Positions 17,268-26,075 of a stretch of 64,000 nucleotides of DNA are shown here, one piece after another. The position numbers and the translations under genes are program-made. The notes below the pieces were generated by a model. The model did no database searches. It saw only the letters and a list, made by a program, of their open reading frames with translations, and was not told the DNA's origin. Source of the DNA: Haloarcula sp. CBA1127 (GTDB lineage: Archaea; Halobacteriota; Halobacteria; Halobacteriales; Haloarculaceae); assembly GCF_001485575.1 (NCBI RefSeq), contig NZ_BCNB01000006.1, forward strand, positions 186,001 to 250,000. Reading direction: 5' to 3'. Each line of letters begins with the position of its first letter. The first letter of the stretch is position 1.

Positions 17268-17783
17268 ATGAAGCGCCGGAGATTCCTCCAGACAATGGGT
17301 GTCAGTGCGACAGCCGTCGGCTCTGGTTGCATGGGCGGGGGCGGTGAGGTCGTCGTCAGAGTGCAACAGGACGTCAGAGTCAACCCTCACGAGGCGTGGA
17401 TCAAGGAGGAGATTCCGGACGTATCCGACCCCGGCGGTGAGCTACAGTATATCGTCAAAGCGGACATCCCGTTCAACGTGTACTTTTTCACTGACCGCGA
17501 GCAGTTCGAGCAGTACGACGCGTACATCAAGGGCCGAGAGCCCGGCGAGACCCCGCCGGGGAACCCCGAGTTCAGCCAGACAGCGGTTCAGCCTGCGGGG
17601 TCGGATATCTATGAAGCGTCGACGGACGACGGCGGCGCGCGGGAGTCACTGGACGAATCCGGGCCGTACTTCTTTGCTGTCGACCATTCGAACTACCGGA
17701 TGGAAACCCGCGTCGATGACTACGACGACCCGCTGAAGGCCTTCGTCGATCTCACCGTCATCCGGAACAAGCTCCCCTTCTAA
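17268..17783 (+). CDS. Tat-exported lipoprotein of unknown function
   Basis: A 171-residue protein with the Tat motif KRRRFLQ (2-8) and lipobox GSGC (Cys21). The mature part is beta-rich and acidic (for example LQYIVKADIPFNVYFFTDRE and GPYFFAVDHSNYRMETRVDD), recalling the small extracellular domains of many haloarchaeal lipoproteins. No catalytic motif is visible. Its 3' end overlaps the convergent ZIP gene by four bases. Confidence 0.7.
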   Translation: MKRRRFLQTMGVSATAVGSGCMGGGGEVVVRVQQDVRVNPHEAWIKEEIPDVSDPGGELQYIVKADIPFNVYFFTDREQFEQYDAYIKGREPGETPPGNPEFSQTAVQPAGSDIYEASTDDGGARESLDESGPYFFAVDHSNYRMETRVDDYDDPLKAFVDLTVIRNKLPF

Positions 17784-18592
17784 ACGAACGCCAGCGGCAC
17801 CATCGCCAACACGCCGACAGCGATGCCAGTGAGTAGTTCGCGTTTGCCTCCACCCGGCAAGCCATCCCCGTACTCCAAGGCCTCGGGGACGAACTCCGTG
17901 AGGACAAGGTACACCATCGCCCCGGCAGCGAAGCCGAAGCCAAACGGGAGGAATGCCTTCGCCAGCGTGACGAAGTAGTACGCGATAACGGCTCCGACCG
18001 GCTGTGGCAGCGAGGAGAACACTGCCCAGCAGACCATCTTCCACTCGCTGACGCCCAGCGAACGGAGCGGGATGGCGATAGCAGTCCCTTCCGGAATGTT
18101 GTGGATAGAAATGGCGACCGTCATGAACACCGCCAACAGCGGGACAGAGACGCCGACGATACCAACGGCGGAGTCGGGCGTGGCCGCCTCCAGTCCGAGT
18201 TCTGCGAAGGAGACGCCAACAGCTACGCCCTCCGGGAAGCTATGGACAGTCAAAATGCCCAGAATCAGCAGCAGCTTGGTGAAATCCGCCTGTTCGAACT
18301 CCTCTGGAGACTGGTCGAAATCGTCTAGCAGTTCGTGCGCTACGGCGACGAGCCCGACCCCGGCCAGAATACCAGGGACCAGCAGCACTGGCGATCCGTA
18401 GGCTAGCCCTTCCCGGACGAGGCCGAACAGCGAGGCGGCGACCATGATCCCCGATGCGAGCCCCCACAGCAGGACGTTCCAGCGGTCGGAGAACTCATCC
18501 ACCAGGAAAAACGGGATCGCACCGAGCCCGGTGGCGAGGGCTGTTAGCAACCCCGCGACGAACACGAAGACAACGTTCTCGACGGCGACCAT
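17780..18592 (-). CDS. ZIP-family metal transporter
   Basis: A 270-residue permease with about eight membrane helices. The two hallmark metal-binding helices are present: HSFPEGVAVG (His117-Gly122 core) and HNIPEGTAIAI (His164-Gly169 core). A central hydrophilic loop (about 90-105, DDFDQSPEEFEQ) is short and lacks the His-rich stretch of many ZIPs. It probably imports Zn2+ or other divalent metal ions (GufA/ZupT-like). It is convergent with the lipoprotein gene, and the 244-base region upstream holds no gene. Confidence 0.92.
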   Translation of the reverse strand: MVAVENVVFVFVAGLLTALATGLGAIPFFLVDEFSDRWNVLLWGLASGIMVAASLFGLVREGLAYGSPVLLVPGILAGVGLVAVAHELLDDFDQSPEEFEQADFTKLLLILGILTVHSFPEGVAVGVSFAELGLEAATPDSAVGIVGVSVPLLAVFMTVAISIHNIPEGTAIAIPLRSLGVSEWKMVCWAVFSSLPQPVGAVIAYYFVTLAKAFLPFGFGFAAGAMVYLVLTEFVPEALEYGDGLPGGGKRELLTGIAVGVLAMVPLAFV

Positions 18593-18836
18593 ATCGGCCC
18601 TACGCCGCTCGGACCGATAAAAATTGTCACTAACCTGATTTGTTTTGGCTGGCCTAAACAGGCTGTCAGTACGCCGTAGATAGCTACGCAGGTATCTAAT
18701 TGACGTCCTCAGCGTGGATACCGTCTATACTACGCCAGCCCTAACGTCATCGTACAGTTCCTGACAAAATTATGGTAGTAACTGTCCGTCTGCACCGTTC
18801 GCATAGCACTCGCACCGGGAGCTGTGAGGGACACGC

Positions 18837-19400
18837 TCACAGCGGCACCGATTCGACGGTCCGGTACGTCGGGCCGTCGGGACCAAGCTCACTCTCTTTC
18901 AGTCGGATTTCCGTGACCTGCAGGCGTCCCACATCGGGGTCGTCGCTCTCGACGACGTTCTGTACTGTTTCTTTGCCGCCGGCGTGGTCCATTCTGGCAA
19001 TAGTCGCGTGTGGCGTGAACTCGTGGTCCGCCGGCTCGAACCCGATTGCGACGGTCCGATCTTCGACGGCTTCATGCAGCGCAGTCAGTTCTGGGCCACC
19101 CTGACCGTCGCGAACGCCGACCCAGACAACGCTGATGTAGGACAGCGATGGAAAGACGCCGAGACCACCAATCTCGGCTTCGAACGGCGCGACGCCGCTG
19201 TCTTCGACCGCGGTTTCGAGGGCGGCGACGACATCAGCAACCCGGTCCGGCGCGGTGTCACCGAGGAACTTCAGCGTGACGTGGACCTGCTCGGGGTCGG
19301 TCAGTCGAAGGCCCGGAACCCCGTCGAACTGGTCCTGAACGGCCGCCACAGCGTCGCCCAGCCCGTCGAGGTCAACGCTGACGAACAGGCGCTTTGACAT
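18837..19400 (-). CDS. thpR: RNA 2',3'-cyclic phosphodiesterase
   Basis: A 187-residue protein of the 2H phosphoesterase superfamily. The two catalytic H-x-T-x motifs are His40-V-T-L (QVHVTLKFLG) and His131-A-T-I (FTPHATIARM). It starts MSKRLFVSVDLDG, typical of ThpR/LigT. It opens 2',3'-cyclic phosphate ends of RNA and may act in tRNA splicing or repair. The start at 19400 matches the family N-terminus; a further in-frame ATG nine codons earlier is not needed. Confidence 0.92.
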   Translation of the reverse strand: MSKRLFVSVDLDGLGDAVAAVQDQFDGVPGLRLTDPEQVHVTLKFLGDTAPDRVADVVAALETAVEDSGVAPFEAEIGGLGVFPSLSYISVVWVGVRDGQGGPELTALHEAVEDRTVAIGFEPADHEFTPHATIARMDHAGGKETVQNVVESDDPDVGRLQVTEIRLKESELGPDGPTYRTVESVPL

Positions 19401-19445
19401 ATTCGAGGGTTGCGGACCCGCCCGCAAGAAAGCAACGGCAAGGGG

Positions 19446-19844
19446 TCAGTAGCTGCTATGGTCTGGGTCTGTATACCATCGCCAGAGACCGTGTCCGAAC
19501 CCGAGCACGACTAGTGCGAGCGCGACGCCGAAGAGAGCGGGGATGGCGGTATCGGGAAGTAGACCAAGGGATAGCCGGGCGAGGATTACCGCCACAATCA
19601 GGAGGCCCATCTGCGCTCGTTCCCCAGGCGTCTCTGCCGGACTGGACACCGGGCGCCAGAGCGCCGATAACTGCGCGTAGTAGCGTCCGACGAAAGCCGC
19701 CAGAACGAGCGTTCCAGCAACGCCCGCTCCAGCGGCGGGCAGTGACAGCAGGGCCGCGTTCGAGGTGATAGCAGCCCAGCCAACGACTGCGAACACACCC
19801 CCGAAGAAGACGAGCAACGCGTCTACTGCCAGTGGATCCCGCAT
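19446..19844 (-). CDS. Small four-helix membrane protein
   Basis: A 132-residue protein starting MRDPLAVDALLVFFGGVFAV, with four hydrophobic segments (about 8-25, 33-52, 76-95 and 102-122) and an Arg/Trp-containing end. No family was recognised. The internal ATG at 19844 is chosen because the longer frame adds a polar 25-residue extension overlapping the promoter of the divergent TPR gene. Confidence 0.6.
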   Translation of the reverse strand: MRDPLAVDALLVFFGGVFAVVGWAAITSNAALLSLPAAGAGVAGTLVLAAFVGRYYAQLSALWRPVSSPAETPGERAQMGLLIVAVILARLSLGLLPDTAIPALFGVALALVVLGFGHGLWRWYTDPDHSSY

Positions 19845-19928
19845 AGCCGAGAATTCGGTCGCAGGACACCTAAATCCTGGCGAGCCGTGGACGTAGCCCT
19901 TAACCGGATTGGCCGTCAATCAGGTAGT

Positions 19929-20657
19929 ATGACAGACAACGACGACGATCACGCCTTCTCCGAGGGCCAGGGGTTCGACGACCCCTACGAGGGGTTCGAT
20001 CTCGAACCGCCGGAGTTCGAGGTCGACCCGGACAAGGTCGACCCCGTCGACTCCCGTGTCGTCACCGACCTGCTGGACCAGCGGAATGTCTCCTCTGACG
20101 CCGTTGACCCCGGACAACTGCTCGATGTCGGTCTGGAGTATATGCACATCAACCGCCACGAACAGGCCGCCGAGACGTTCGAGCGGGTCGCCCAGTACAC
20201 GGACGACGACCGACTCAAGCAGGAGGCCTGGACGAACAAGGGCGCGGCCCACGCGGAACTCGAAGAGTGGGACGCCGCCATTGGCGCGTACAAGGAAGCC
20301 CTCAACTTCGACGATGAGTCCGACCACGCCGCCACGGCTGAGACGAACCTCGCGTACGCGCTATGGAAGTCCGGCCGCTCCGAACAGGCACTCGAACACG
20401 CCGAGCGCGCCATCGAAATCGATCCTCGCTTCGGCGAGGGCTGGTACAACCGCGGCTTCTTCCTGCTCGAACGCGGGCTAGCTGACGAAGCTATCGACGC
20501 GTTCGACAACGCCGTCCGCCTCGGCTTCCGCAACGCCGACGTGCTCGAAGAGAAGGCCCGCGCCCTCGAAGAGGTCGGCGAGTTCGACCGCGCCGAGGAG
20601 CTTGCCGAGGAGGTCGACGAGATGCGCGAGGAGGCCGAACAGCAACTGCTTGAATGA
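19929..20657 (+). CDS. Tetratricopeptide-repeat protein
   Basis: A 242-residue soluble protein, very acidic at the N-terminus (MTDNDDDHAFSEGQGFDDPY). Three to four TPR units follow from about residue 70, such as GLEYMHINRHEQAAETFERV, AWTNKGAAHAELEEWDAAIG and GEGWYNRGFFLLERGLADEA. TPRs mediate protein-protein contacts; no enzyme domain is present. It overlaps the DUF424 gene by four bases (ATGA), so the two products may act together. The ATG at 19929 gives a hydrophilic start. Confidence 0.85.
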   Translation: MTDNDDDHAFSEGQGFDDPYEGFDLEPPEFEVDPDKVDPVDSRVVTDLLDQRNVSSDAVDPGQLLDVGLEYMHINRHEQAAETFERVAQYTDDDRLKQEAWTNKGAAHAELEEWDAAIGAYKEALNFDDESDHAATAETNLAYALWKSGRSEQALEHAERAIEIDPRFGEGWYNRGFFLLERGLADEAIDAFDNAVRLGFRNADVLEEKARALEEVGEFDRAEELAEEVDEMREEAEQQLLE

Positions 20658-20944
20658 TACTCAACGAACGCGACACCGACGAAGGGTTGCTCGTCTCCGT
20701 CTGTGACCCCGACATCATGGGCGAAACGTTCGAGAACGGCCCCGTCTCGCTCACCGTCAACGAGGAGTTCTACGGCGGCGAAACGGCCACCGAAGACGAA
20801 ATCGTCGATAGTCTCGCCCGCTGTTCGGTCGCCAACATTGTCGGTGACGACGCCGTCAACGTTGCCGTCGAGCACGGCTTTATCGACGAGGAGAACGTCC
20901 TCGACCTGGGTGAGACGCGCCACGCGCAACTGCTCTGGATGTAA
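20654..20944 (+). CDS. DUF424 family protein
   Basis: A 96-residue protein with the DUF424 pattern: LLVSVCDPDIMGETFENGPV, SLTVNEEFYGGE and NIVGDDAVNVAVEHGFID. The family is archaeal, small, and often found next to translation or RNA-related genes; its role has not been established. The start overlaps the stop of the TPR gene, so the pair is translationally coupled. Confidence 0.85.
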   Translation: MILNERDTDEGLLVSVCDPDIMGETFENGPVSLTVNEEFYGGETATEDEIVDSLARCSVANIVGDDAVNVAVEHGFIDEENVLDLGETRHAQLLWM

Positions 20945-21008
20945 CGGCGGTCGCTACCGCACGCCCGACCCCGACAGTCTTTGCACACGCCCGTCGAGAG
21001 TGACACGT

Positions 21009-21455
21009 ATGTATTCTCGAGACCACGCTTTCGTCTCCGTGGCTGTCGGGGCTGCCGGCGTCGCCGTTCTCCCGATCCCGCTTCCCTGGTGGGCCGCCGT
21101 CGGCTACGCGGTCGTCGTCGGTGTCGCCATCGATTTCGACCACTTCGCCGTGGCTCGACTGGAGACCGGCGACTGGGACGCGCTCCGCCGCTGCCTCCGC
21201 AATCCGAAGATCGTAGTATTCGATCAAGACGAGATCTTCAACTCGCAGGACCTCTGGCCGCTCCAGCGACTCCTCAGTCACCATCTCATCGGCGGTGTAG
21301 TCGTGTTCGGCCTCTGGCTCGTCTCCGAGCCGCTGGCACTGTTTACTGCTGTCGTCCTGTACGCCCACGTTCTCGGCGATCTCGTCTGGGACAACTACCT
21401 GCTTGAGACCTATCGGGAACAGCACGCGATGGCTGCTGGGTCTGACTCCGAGTAG
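21009..21455 (+). CDS. Membrane protein with conserved Asp/His pattern (YdjM-like metal-dependent hydrolase fold?)
   Basis: A 148-residue protein with three or four membrane helices. Asp/His residues cluster at I-D42-F-D-H45-F, H91-H92 and H120-V-L-G-D124-L-V-W-D128. This layout resembles the YdjM/LexA-regulated inner-membrane hydrolase family, which keeps HD-type residues between membrane segments. Similarity is suggestive only. It stands alone after the TPR/DUF424 pair, and the polysaccharide island begins beyond it. Confidence 0.55.
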   Translation: MYSRDHAFVSVAVGAAGVAVLPIPLPWWAAVGYAVVVGVAIDFDHFAVARLETGDWDALRRCLRNPKIVVFDQDEIFNSQDLWPLQRLLSHHLIGGVVVFGLWLVSEPLALFTAVVLYAHVLGDLVWDNYLLETYREQHAMAAGSDSE

Positions 21456-21779
21456 GACGGTGTGCTCCCGCCGTCGATAGCGGACGACTTCCTGTGTACG
21501 GTGAGTTCTGAAATATATTTCATCCATCTGATAACGACCCATTACCGAAGTTATAGCTAGTACTGCTTCTCTTAAGCAGTACACAACATATCCCGAAGTG
21601 TCTGACTAGCGAGAAAACACAGACTTTGCTCACCACACCCGTGTGCCGTGGTAGTACGACACACTCATTCGCCGAAAGCAGCCGGCTTCAGGCTGGTTAC
21701 GCCGAAAGATCTGGTTAACAAAGTATCGGATCACGCAACGAGGGACCATGATCTGGTGGAGGACAGCTGACGGCCAAGC
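21456..21779. other. 324-base intergenic region at the left edge of the polysaccharide island
   Basis: No open frame of interest was found. Composition drops in G+C here (for example gaaatatatttcatccatctg near 21510). It contains one perfect hairpin (21560-21582) and probably the promoter of the following 652-codon gene. It marks the change from house-keeping genes to the island. Confidence 0.6.
21560..21582. repeat. Perfect 9-bp inverted repeat (hairpin)
   Basis: The arms gtactgctt (21560-21568) and aagcagtac (21574-21582) are exact reverse complements around a five-base loop. No T-run follows, so a simple intrinsic terminator is not obvious. An operator or an RNA hairpin at the island boundary is possible. 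Confidence 0.7.
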
Positions 21780-23738
21780 ATGAACCTGCCGTCGGTCCCG
21801 AAAATCAGTCGCAAGTCCGTTCCAAGAGATGTTGCTATCGCCTGTGTCGGAGTAATTGCCACAGTACTACTCGCGCCACTGGTACTGTTCACAACAGAGA
21901 TATTTGTTCTCATAGTCCCGTTATGTGGTGGGGTTGCTGGTCTGACATATCTGGCGGGGTGGCGTCGAACCGCCGAATCACGCACGCACACGACAGCATC
22001 CCTGGAAAAGAACGCGGTACGAGTCGGAGAGACAGTTGTCATCATTGGAATTGGAGCTCTGGCGTTGCTTGGGGCACTCCAGAACGGCCGGACGATTCAG
22101 TTCCACCTCTTGAGCAGCGTCATTGGCTCAGCAATCATTGTACAGATCGTTTTCGCCAAGACATCGGCATTGCGGCCCCGGGTCGTGCTGGCAGAACTAC
22201 TCGGACTCCTGCTCGTGATCCAGTACACCGCCCTGCTGACCACTCCAGGGTTTATTGGCGTCGACACATGGGTTCACGTAACCCAGTTCATCGCGGACAT
22301 ACAGTCCGCCGGAACAACCGCTGCCATCTCCGAATCCAAGTATTCGGTGGCACCGGTGTATCATATACTCGTAGTCAGCGGGGCGGCACTGTTCGGGTCC
22401 AGTCTCCGGACAGCGATGTTTGCAAGCGCCGCACTCGTCATTCCGATAACCCCACTCCTGGTGTACAGTACAGCCCGGTATATGCTGGCAGTGCGTGGCT
22501 CACTTCTCGCCGCAGCGTTGTTCACGATGAGCGACTACATGTTGCGTTGGAGTATCGACGTTATCCCGAACAGTCTGGGTCTCGTCTATTTCGCCGCTGT
22601 CCTGTTCGGATTAACGAAGCTGTTCTACACCGACACCCGACGGCCACTGTATGGGCTTACGCTGTACTGTTGTCTCTCGGTCGTGCTGGTCCATCAAGTG
22701 TCGACATTCATCGTCCTTACACTGCTTGGTGCCGGTGTTGTTGCCAAACTCGTCGCAGACTATACTGACTATCTCAGCGGCGTCGCGGATCGCGTCCCCG
22801 CAGAGATTCCAACGGTAAACACGATTGGGCTGTTCGGCACGACGACGGTGCTGGCAATGGGGTTCTGGTCGGTTACGCCCTATGGAGACCAATCATTCAT
22901 TGGTCGGATGATTGTACTGCTCAGCAGCGACCTCTCGGGTGCCGGCTTCCTCAACCTGCGCAGCAGTAACGACGCCAGTGGAGAACTGCCCACCGCAATC
23001 GTTCAGGAGGTCCCCACCGCAGTGACCCTTGTTGACGCAATGGGATTCTCGATCCTGCTGTGTCTGCTGGTGCTGGGACTACTGGTGTTACTCCAGCGAC
23101 ACCGTCTCACCCAGCTATCCGCTATATTTGTTGTCGGTGCGGGGCTTATGCTTGTATTCACACTGGGGTTACCGCTGTTTGGCGTCAACGTCTTCATTCC
23201 GGATCGATGGTTCGCGTTCCTCTATGTCCTGATGGCAATCGTTGGCGTATTTGGCCTGCGGTACGTTACACGCCGTTTTGAGACCCGAACTGTCGTCGCC
23301 TGTATGCTACTTCTCGCGCTTGTGTTCCCTGGGTCAGTCTTCGTCTCACGGAAGGCGACACTTGAGAATCCTGCCTTTGAGGAAGCGTACCCGCGGTACT
23401 CACACACGGAATCGGAGCTGGCTGCGGTGGAATCGATCTCAGCACTCCGGCCACAGGACCGGAGTACAGTCGTAACCGATCATCCCTACCGGATGTTGTT
23501 TCCACTCTGGCAAAACCAGTCGTCGCGACCGTTGGCGTACGACTCCGATAGCGGCGGCTTTGCAAGCAGAGACCGGGTGTACCGTCGCTACCAGTCCACT
23601 GGGTCGCCAATAATCACTGCGAATGGTCAGTTCAGAAAAGTACAGCTTGAAAGAGAACTCGTCTGTCCGTCTGATTCCGCTGTAGTTTACACCAATGGAG
23701 CGGTCCAGTACTGCCGTATGTTCGAGGTGTCAGGGTAG
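21780..23738 (+). CDS. Large polytopic membrane protein, GT-C glycosyltransferase-like
   Basis: A 652-residue protein with about 13 hydrophobic helices followed by a soluble C-terminal part (about 535-652). After the fourth helix an external loop contains GFIGVDTWVHVTQF; an acidic residue here (Asp162) is where GT-C lipid-linked sugar transferases keep their catalytic Asp. Later sequences include DRWFAFLYVLMAIVGVFGLR. The overall plan resembles DUF2206/PMT-like proteins in archaeal surface-glycan clusters. It probably uses a lipid-phosphate sugar donor on the outer face. It is six bases from the next gene and heads the island. Confidence 0.62.
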   Translation: MNLPSVPKISRKSVPRDVAIACVGVIATVLLAPLVLFTTEIFVLIVPLCGGVAGLTYLAGWRRTAESRTHTTASLEKNAVRVGETVVIIGIGALALLGALQNGRTIQFHLLSSVIGSAIIVQIVFAKTSALRPRVVLAELLGLLLVIQYTALLTTPGFIGVDTWVHVTQFIADIQSAGTTAAISESKYSVAPVYHILVVSGAALFGSSLRTAMFASAALVIPITPLLVYSTARYMLAVRGSLLAAALFTMSDYMLRWSIDVIPNSLGLVYFAAVLFGLTKLFYTDTRRPLYGLTLYCCLSVVLVHQVSTFIVLTLLGAGVVAKLVADYTDYLSGVADRVPAEIPTVNTIGLFGTTTVLAMGFWSVTPYGDQSFIGRMIVLLSSDLSGAGFLNLRSSNDASGELPTAIVQEVPTAVTLVDAMGFSILLCLLVLGLLVLLQRHRLTQLSAIFVVGAGLMLVFTLGLPLFGVNVFIPDRWFAFLYVLMAIVGVFGLRYVTRRFETRTVVACMLLLALVFPGSVFVSRKATLENPAFEEAYPRYSHTESELAAVESISALRPQDRSTVVTDHPYRMLFPLWQNQSSRPLAYDSDSGGFASRDRVYRRYQSTGSPIITANGQFRKVQLERELVCPSDSAVVYTNGAVQYCRMFEVSG

Positions 23739-23744
23739 CTACCA

Positions 23745-24725
23745 ATGATTCGCACACTGTGTACCCGGCTGCTACGCCGGACGGGACCATACGCCGATCT
23801 GCTACTCGTCGCCAGCTATACGACCGTGGTGGCTTCAGTGTTGCAGTCTCCAGAATGGATGGGACCGACAGCACGGATCCCCGTCGCCCTGCCAGTGTTA
23901 CTGTTCGCGCCAGGATATGCGCTGGTCGCTGCAATCTTCCCGACGTTGACTGTCGAATCAGTCACGAGCGATGACAGAGCCCCGCCTACACGACCTCGTA
24001 ACCGGCTAAACGGGCTTGTCCCGGTTGAACGCGTGACACTCGCGGTTGTAGCAAGCGCATCGCTACTCCCGATGGTACTGTACGGACTATCGCTAGTGAC
24101 TCGGATACGCCTCTCGCTGATCTGTGCTGTCGTCGCTATCGTAACAGGTGGGTGCTGTGCCATCGCTGCGAGTCGGCGGCCTGTTACAGACTGGGAACCG
24201 CCAGAAGCCGGCGGGCTCGGACGCGAAGTGCTCGGTATCGAGTCTCTTTTCGACGTGTTACCGGTCCTGGCTGCTGTCGTTGCAGTTGTACTGGTCGCTG
24301 CCGCTGGCGTAGTGGTTCTTGACGGGAACGGGGAAACGGCGAACGCCGAACTCGCAATCGGGACTGAGAATGCTGCAGGGAATGTAACTATCGAGGACTA
24401 TCAGGGCGTTTACTTCCCAGATGATACGGGGAACTACACAGTCCAGATCGAACACCACGGCGATGCACCCCGGGAGTACACGTACGTTGTCGGCTTTGAG
24501 CGCCAGTTGGAGAACAGCTCCAAGTCCTGGTCAGTCAGGCAGCGGACATCTGTTACCGCTCAACCGTCAACTCCAGTAACAGACGGGGTGAGCGTGCAAC
24601 CCGGTGGGCCACCGGGTAACGGAACCATCGTGGTTCTCCTGTATGAGGGACAGGCCCCAGAAACACCGACGCGGGACAATGCGCTCAGGGCAGTGTCAAT
24701 TCCCGTCGAGGTCCAGTCGTCGTGA
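23745..24725 (+). CDS. DUF1616 family membrane protein
   Basis: A 326-residue protein with the DUF1616 layout. Four N-terminal helices (about 15-35, 45-65, 100-125 and 128-148) are followed by a fifth near 185-208, then an extracellular beta domain of about 115 residues (NYTVQIEHHGDAPREYTYVV). The extracellular part has several N-x-T/S sequons (NVT, NYT, NSS, NGT). The family recurs in archaeal glycan and S-layer glycosylation loci, with no assigned reaction. It directly follows the GT-C-like gene, so the two are likely partners. Confidence 0.72.
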   Translation: MIRTLCTRLLRRTGPYADLLLVASYTTVVASVLQSPEWMGPTARIPVALPVLLFAPGYALVAAIFPTLTVESVTSDDRAPPTRPRNRLNGLVPVERVTLAVVASASLLPMVLYGLSLVTRIRLSLICAVVAIVTGGCCAIAASRRPVTDWEPPEAGGLGREVLGIESLFDVLPVLAAVVAVVLVAAAGVVVLDGNGETANAELAIGTENAAGNVTIEDYQGVYFPDDTGNYTVQIEHHGDAPREYTYVVGFERQLENSSKSWSVRQRTSVTAQPSTPVTDGVSVQPGGPPGNGTIVVLLYEGQAPETPTRDNALRAVSIPVEVQSS

Positions 24726-24882
24726 GCCACCACGACTGCGATATCCGCAAACTCTCAACAACTAATTCGAGTATAACTTACTGTGCATCGCTTGCAGAGA
24801 TACCAGACGCGTATGCACCGACTGATACTGGCCCCCGGGAAACCCAGTCCATTGACGACAACGTCAACGAGGGAGACAACTG

Positions 24883-25932
24883 ATGAGTAAACGAGTCCTG
24901 TTTAGCGTCAACCATCCCGCACAGGTCCATCTCTTCAAACAGGCCGCCCAAGAGCTCGAAGCAGAAGGTTTCGAGACGCTCGTGGCTGCTCGTGAGAAGG
25001 AAATGACGCTTGATCTGCTTTCGGCCGAGGGACTGGACTACGCCACACTTACTACTGAAAGCGACGGGCTGGTGGAGCTGACGGCTGAGCTCGCCAAGCG
25101 AGAGCGGCGGCTCTACAATTTGGCCCGTGAGTTTGATCCCTCGGTAATCGTCGCGCGGCTGGCCCCACCAGCGGTCCACGTCGCCACTGCTCTGGGCTGT
25201 CGGAACCTTGTGTACATGGACACAGTTCTTCGCCCGCGGACGGTTCGACTGCTGTATCACGGACTCACGCTCCCATTCGTCGATGATATCTGTTCACCAC
25301 CGGGACTGGATTTTCACGTTCCGTTTGGACGGTCGCACACAGTCGGATTTCAGGAGCTAGCGTACCTTCACCCCGACCGGTTCAATCCGGATCCCGAGCG
25401 TCTACGAGCCCACGGTGTCAACCCAGATGCGACCTACACCGTGGTCAGACTGGCGGGCTGGGATGCGTACCACGATATCGGTGAAAAGGGGCTCGACGCG
25501 GCTTCCAGGTCACAGCTTGTTGAGCAACTCTGCGATCAGGGAGAGGTGTATATTACCTGTGAAGGGGAATTACCATCCGAGTACGACCAGTATCAGCTCA
25601 CTGTCCCGCCGCATCTGGTCCACGATCTCCTCTACTTTGCTGACCTCTATGTCGGTGATTCACAGACGATGCCAACTGAGGCTGCCCTGCTGGGAACACC
25701 AGCTGTCCGAATAAATTCCGTTGTCGGCGATAATGACATGCATAATTTCCTTGAACTAGAAAGGCGGGAGCTGCTGTACTCGTATGCGGATGGGAAAGCG
25801 GCTATCGACCGGGCCGACTCCCTGCTGGCTGATGACGACGAGGAGCGCTGGGAACGCGAACGTGAACGGCTCCTCGCACAGCAACGTGACGTGACGGAGC
25901 ACATGGTCGAGCTTATCCGTACTGGGGGTTGA
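24883..25932 (+). CDS. DUF354 family protein (GT-B fold, epimerase/glycosyltransferase-like)
   Basis: A 349-residue cytoplasmic protein starting MSKRVLFSVNHPAQVHLFKQ, the DUF354 signature. Two Rossmann-like halves are suggested, with LYVGDSQTMPTEAALLGTPA in the second half, analogous to donor-binding regions of GT-B enzymes and UDP-GlcNAc 2-epimerases. A good ribosome-binding site (gagggag) precedes the ATG. In this setting it may transfer or epimerise an amino sugar; sequence does not separate these options. Confidence 0.78.
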   Translation: MSKRVLFSVNHPAQVHLFKQAAQELEAEGFETLVAAREKEMTLDLLSAEGLDYATLTTESDGLVELTAELAKRERRLYNLAREFDPSVIVARLAPPAVHVATALGCRNLVYMDTVLRPRTVRLLYHGLTLPFVDDICSPPGLDFHVPFGRSHTVGFQELAYLHPDRFNPDPERLRAHGVNPDATYTVVRLAGWDAYHDIGEKGLDAASRSQLVEQLCDQGEVYITCEGELPSEYDQYQLTVPPHLVHDLLYFADLYVGDSQTMPTEAALLGTPAVRINSVVGDNDMHNFLELERRELLYSYADGKAAIDRADSLLADDDEERWERERERLLAQQRDVTEHMVELIRTGG

Positions 25933-26075
25933 CTGCAGTGAGAGTGAACCGGCTCACCCACCACCTGTCCCATTGGTATGTATCTGTTTCAATGGCTACG
26001 CGCCATGCTATAGCTAAATAATCTCCCGCTAACAAATGGATGCCGGCGTAGTCCACGAGGTACTGGTGTTGCTAC

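Noticed and set aside
18593..18836. Possible metal-regulator box before the ZIP gene (ttttggctggcctaaa)
   Set aside because: The palindrome is too imperfect to support a site; it needs a genome-wide motif comparison.
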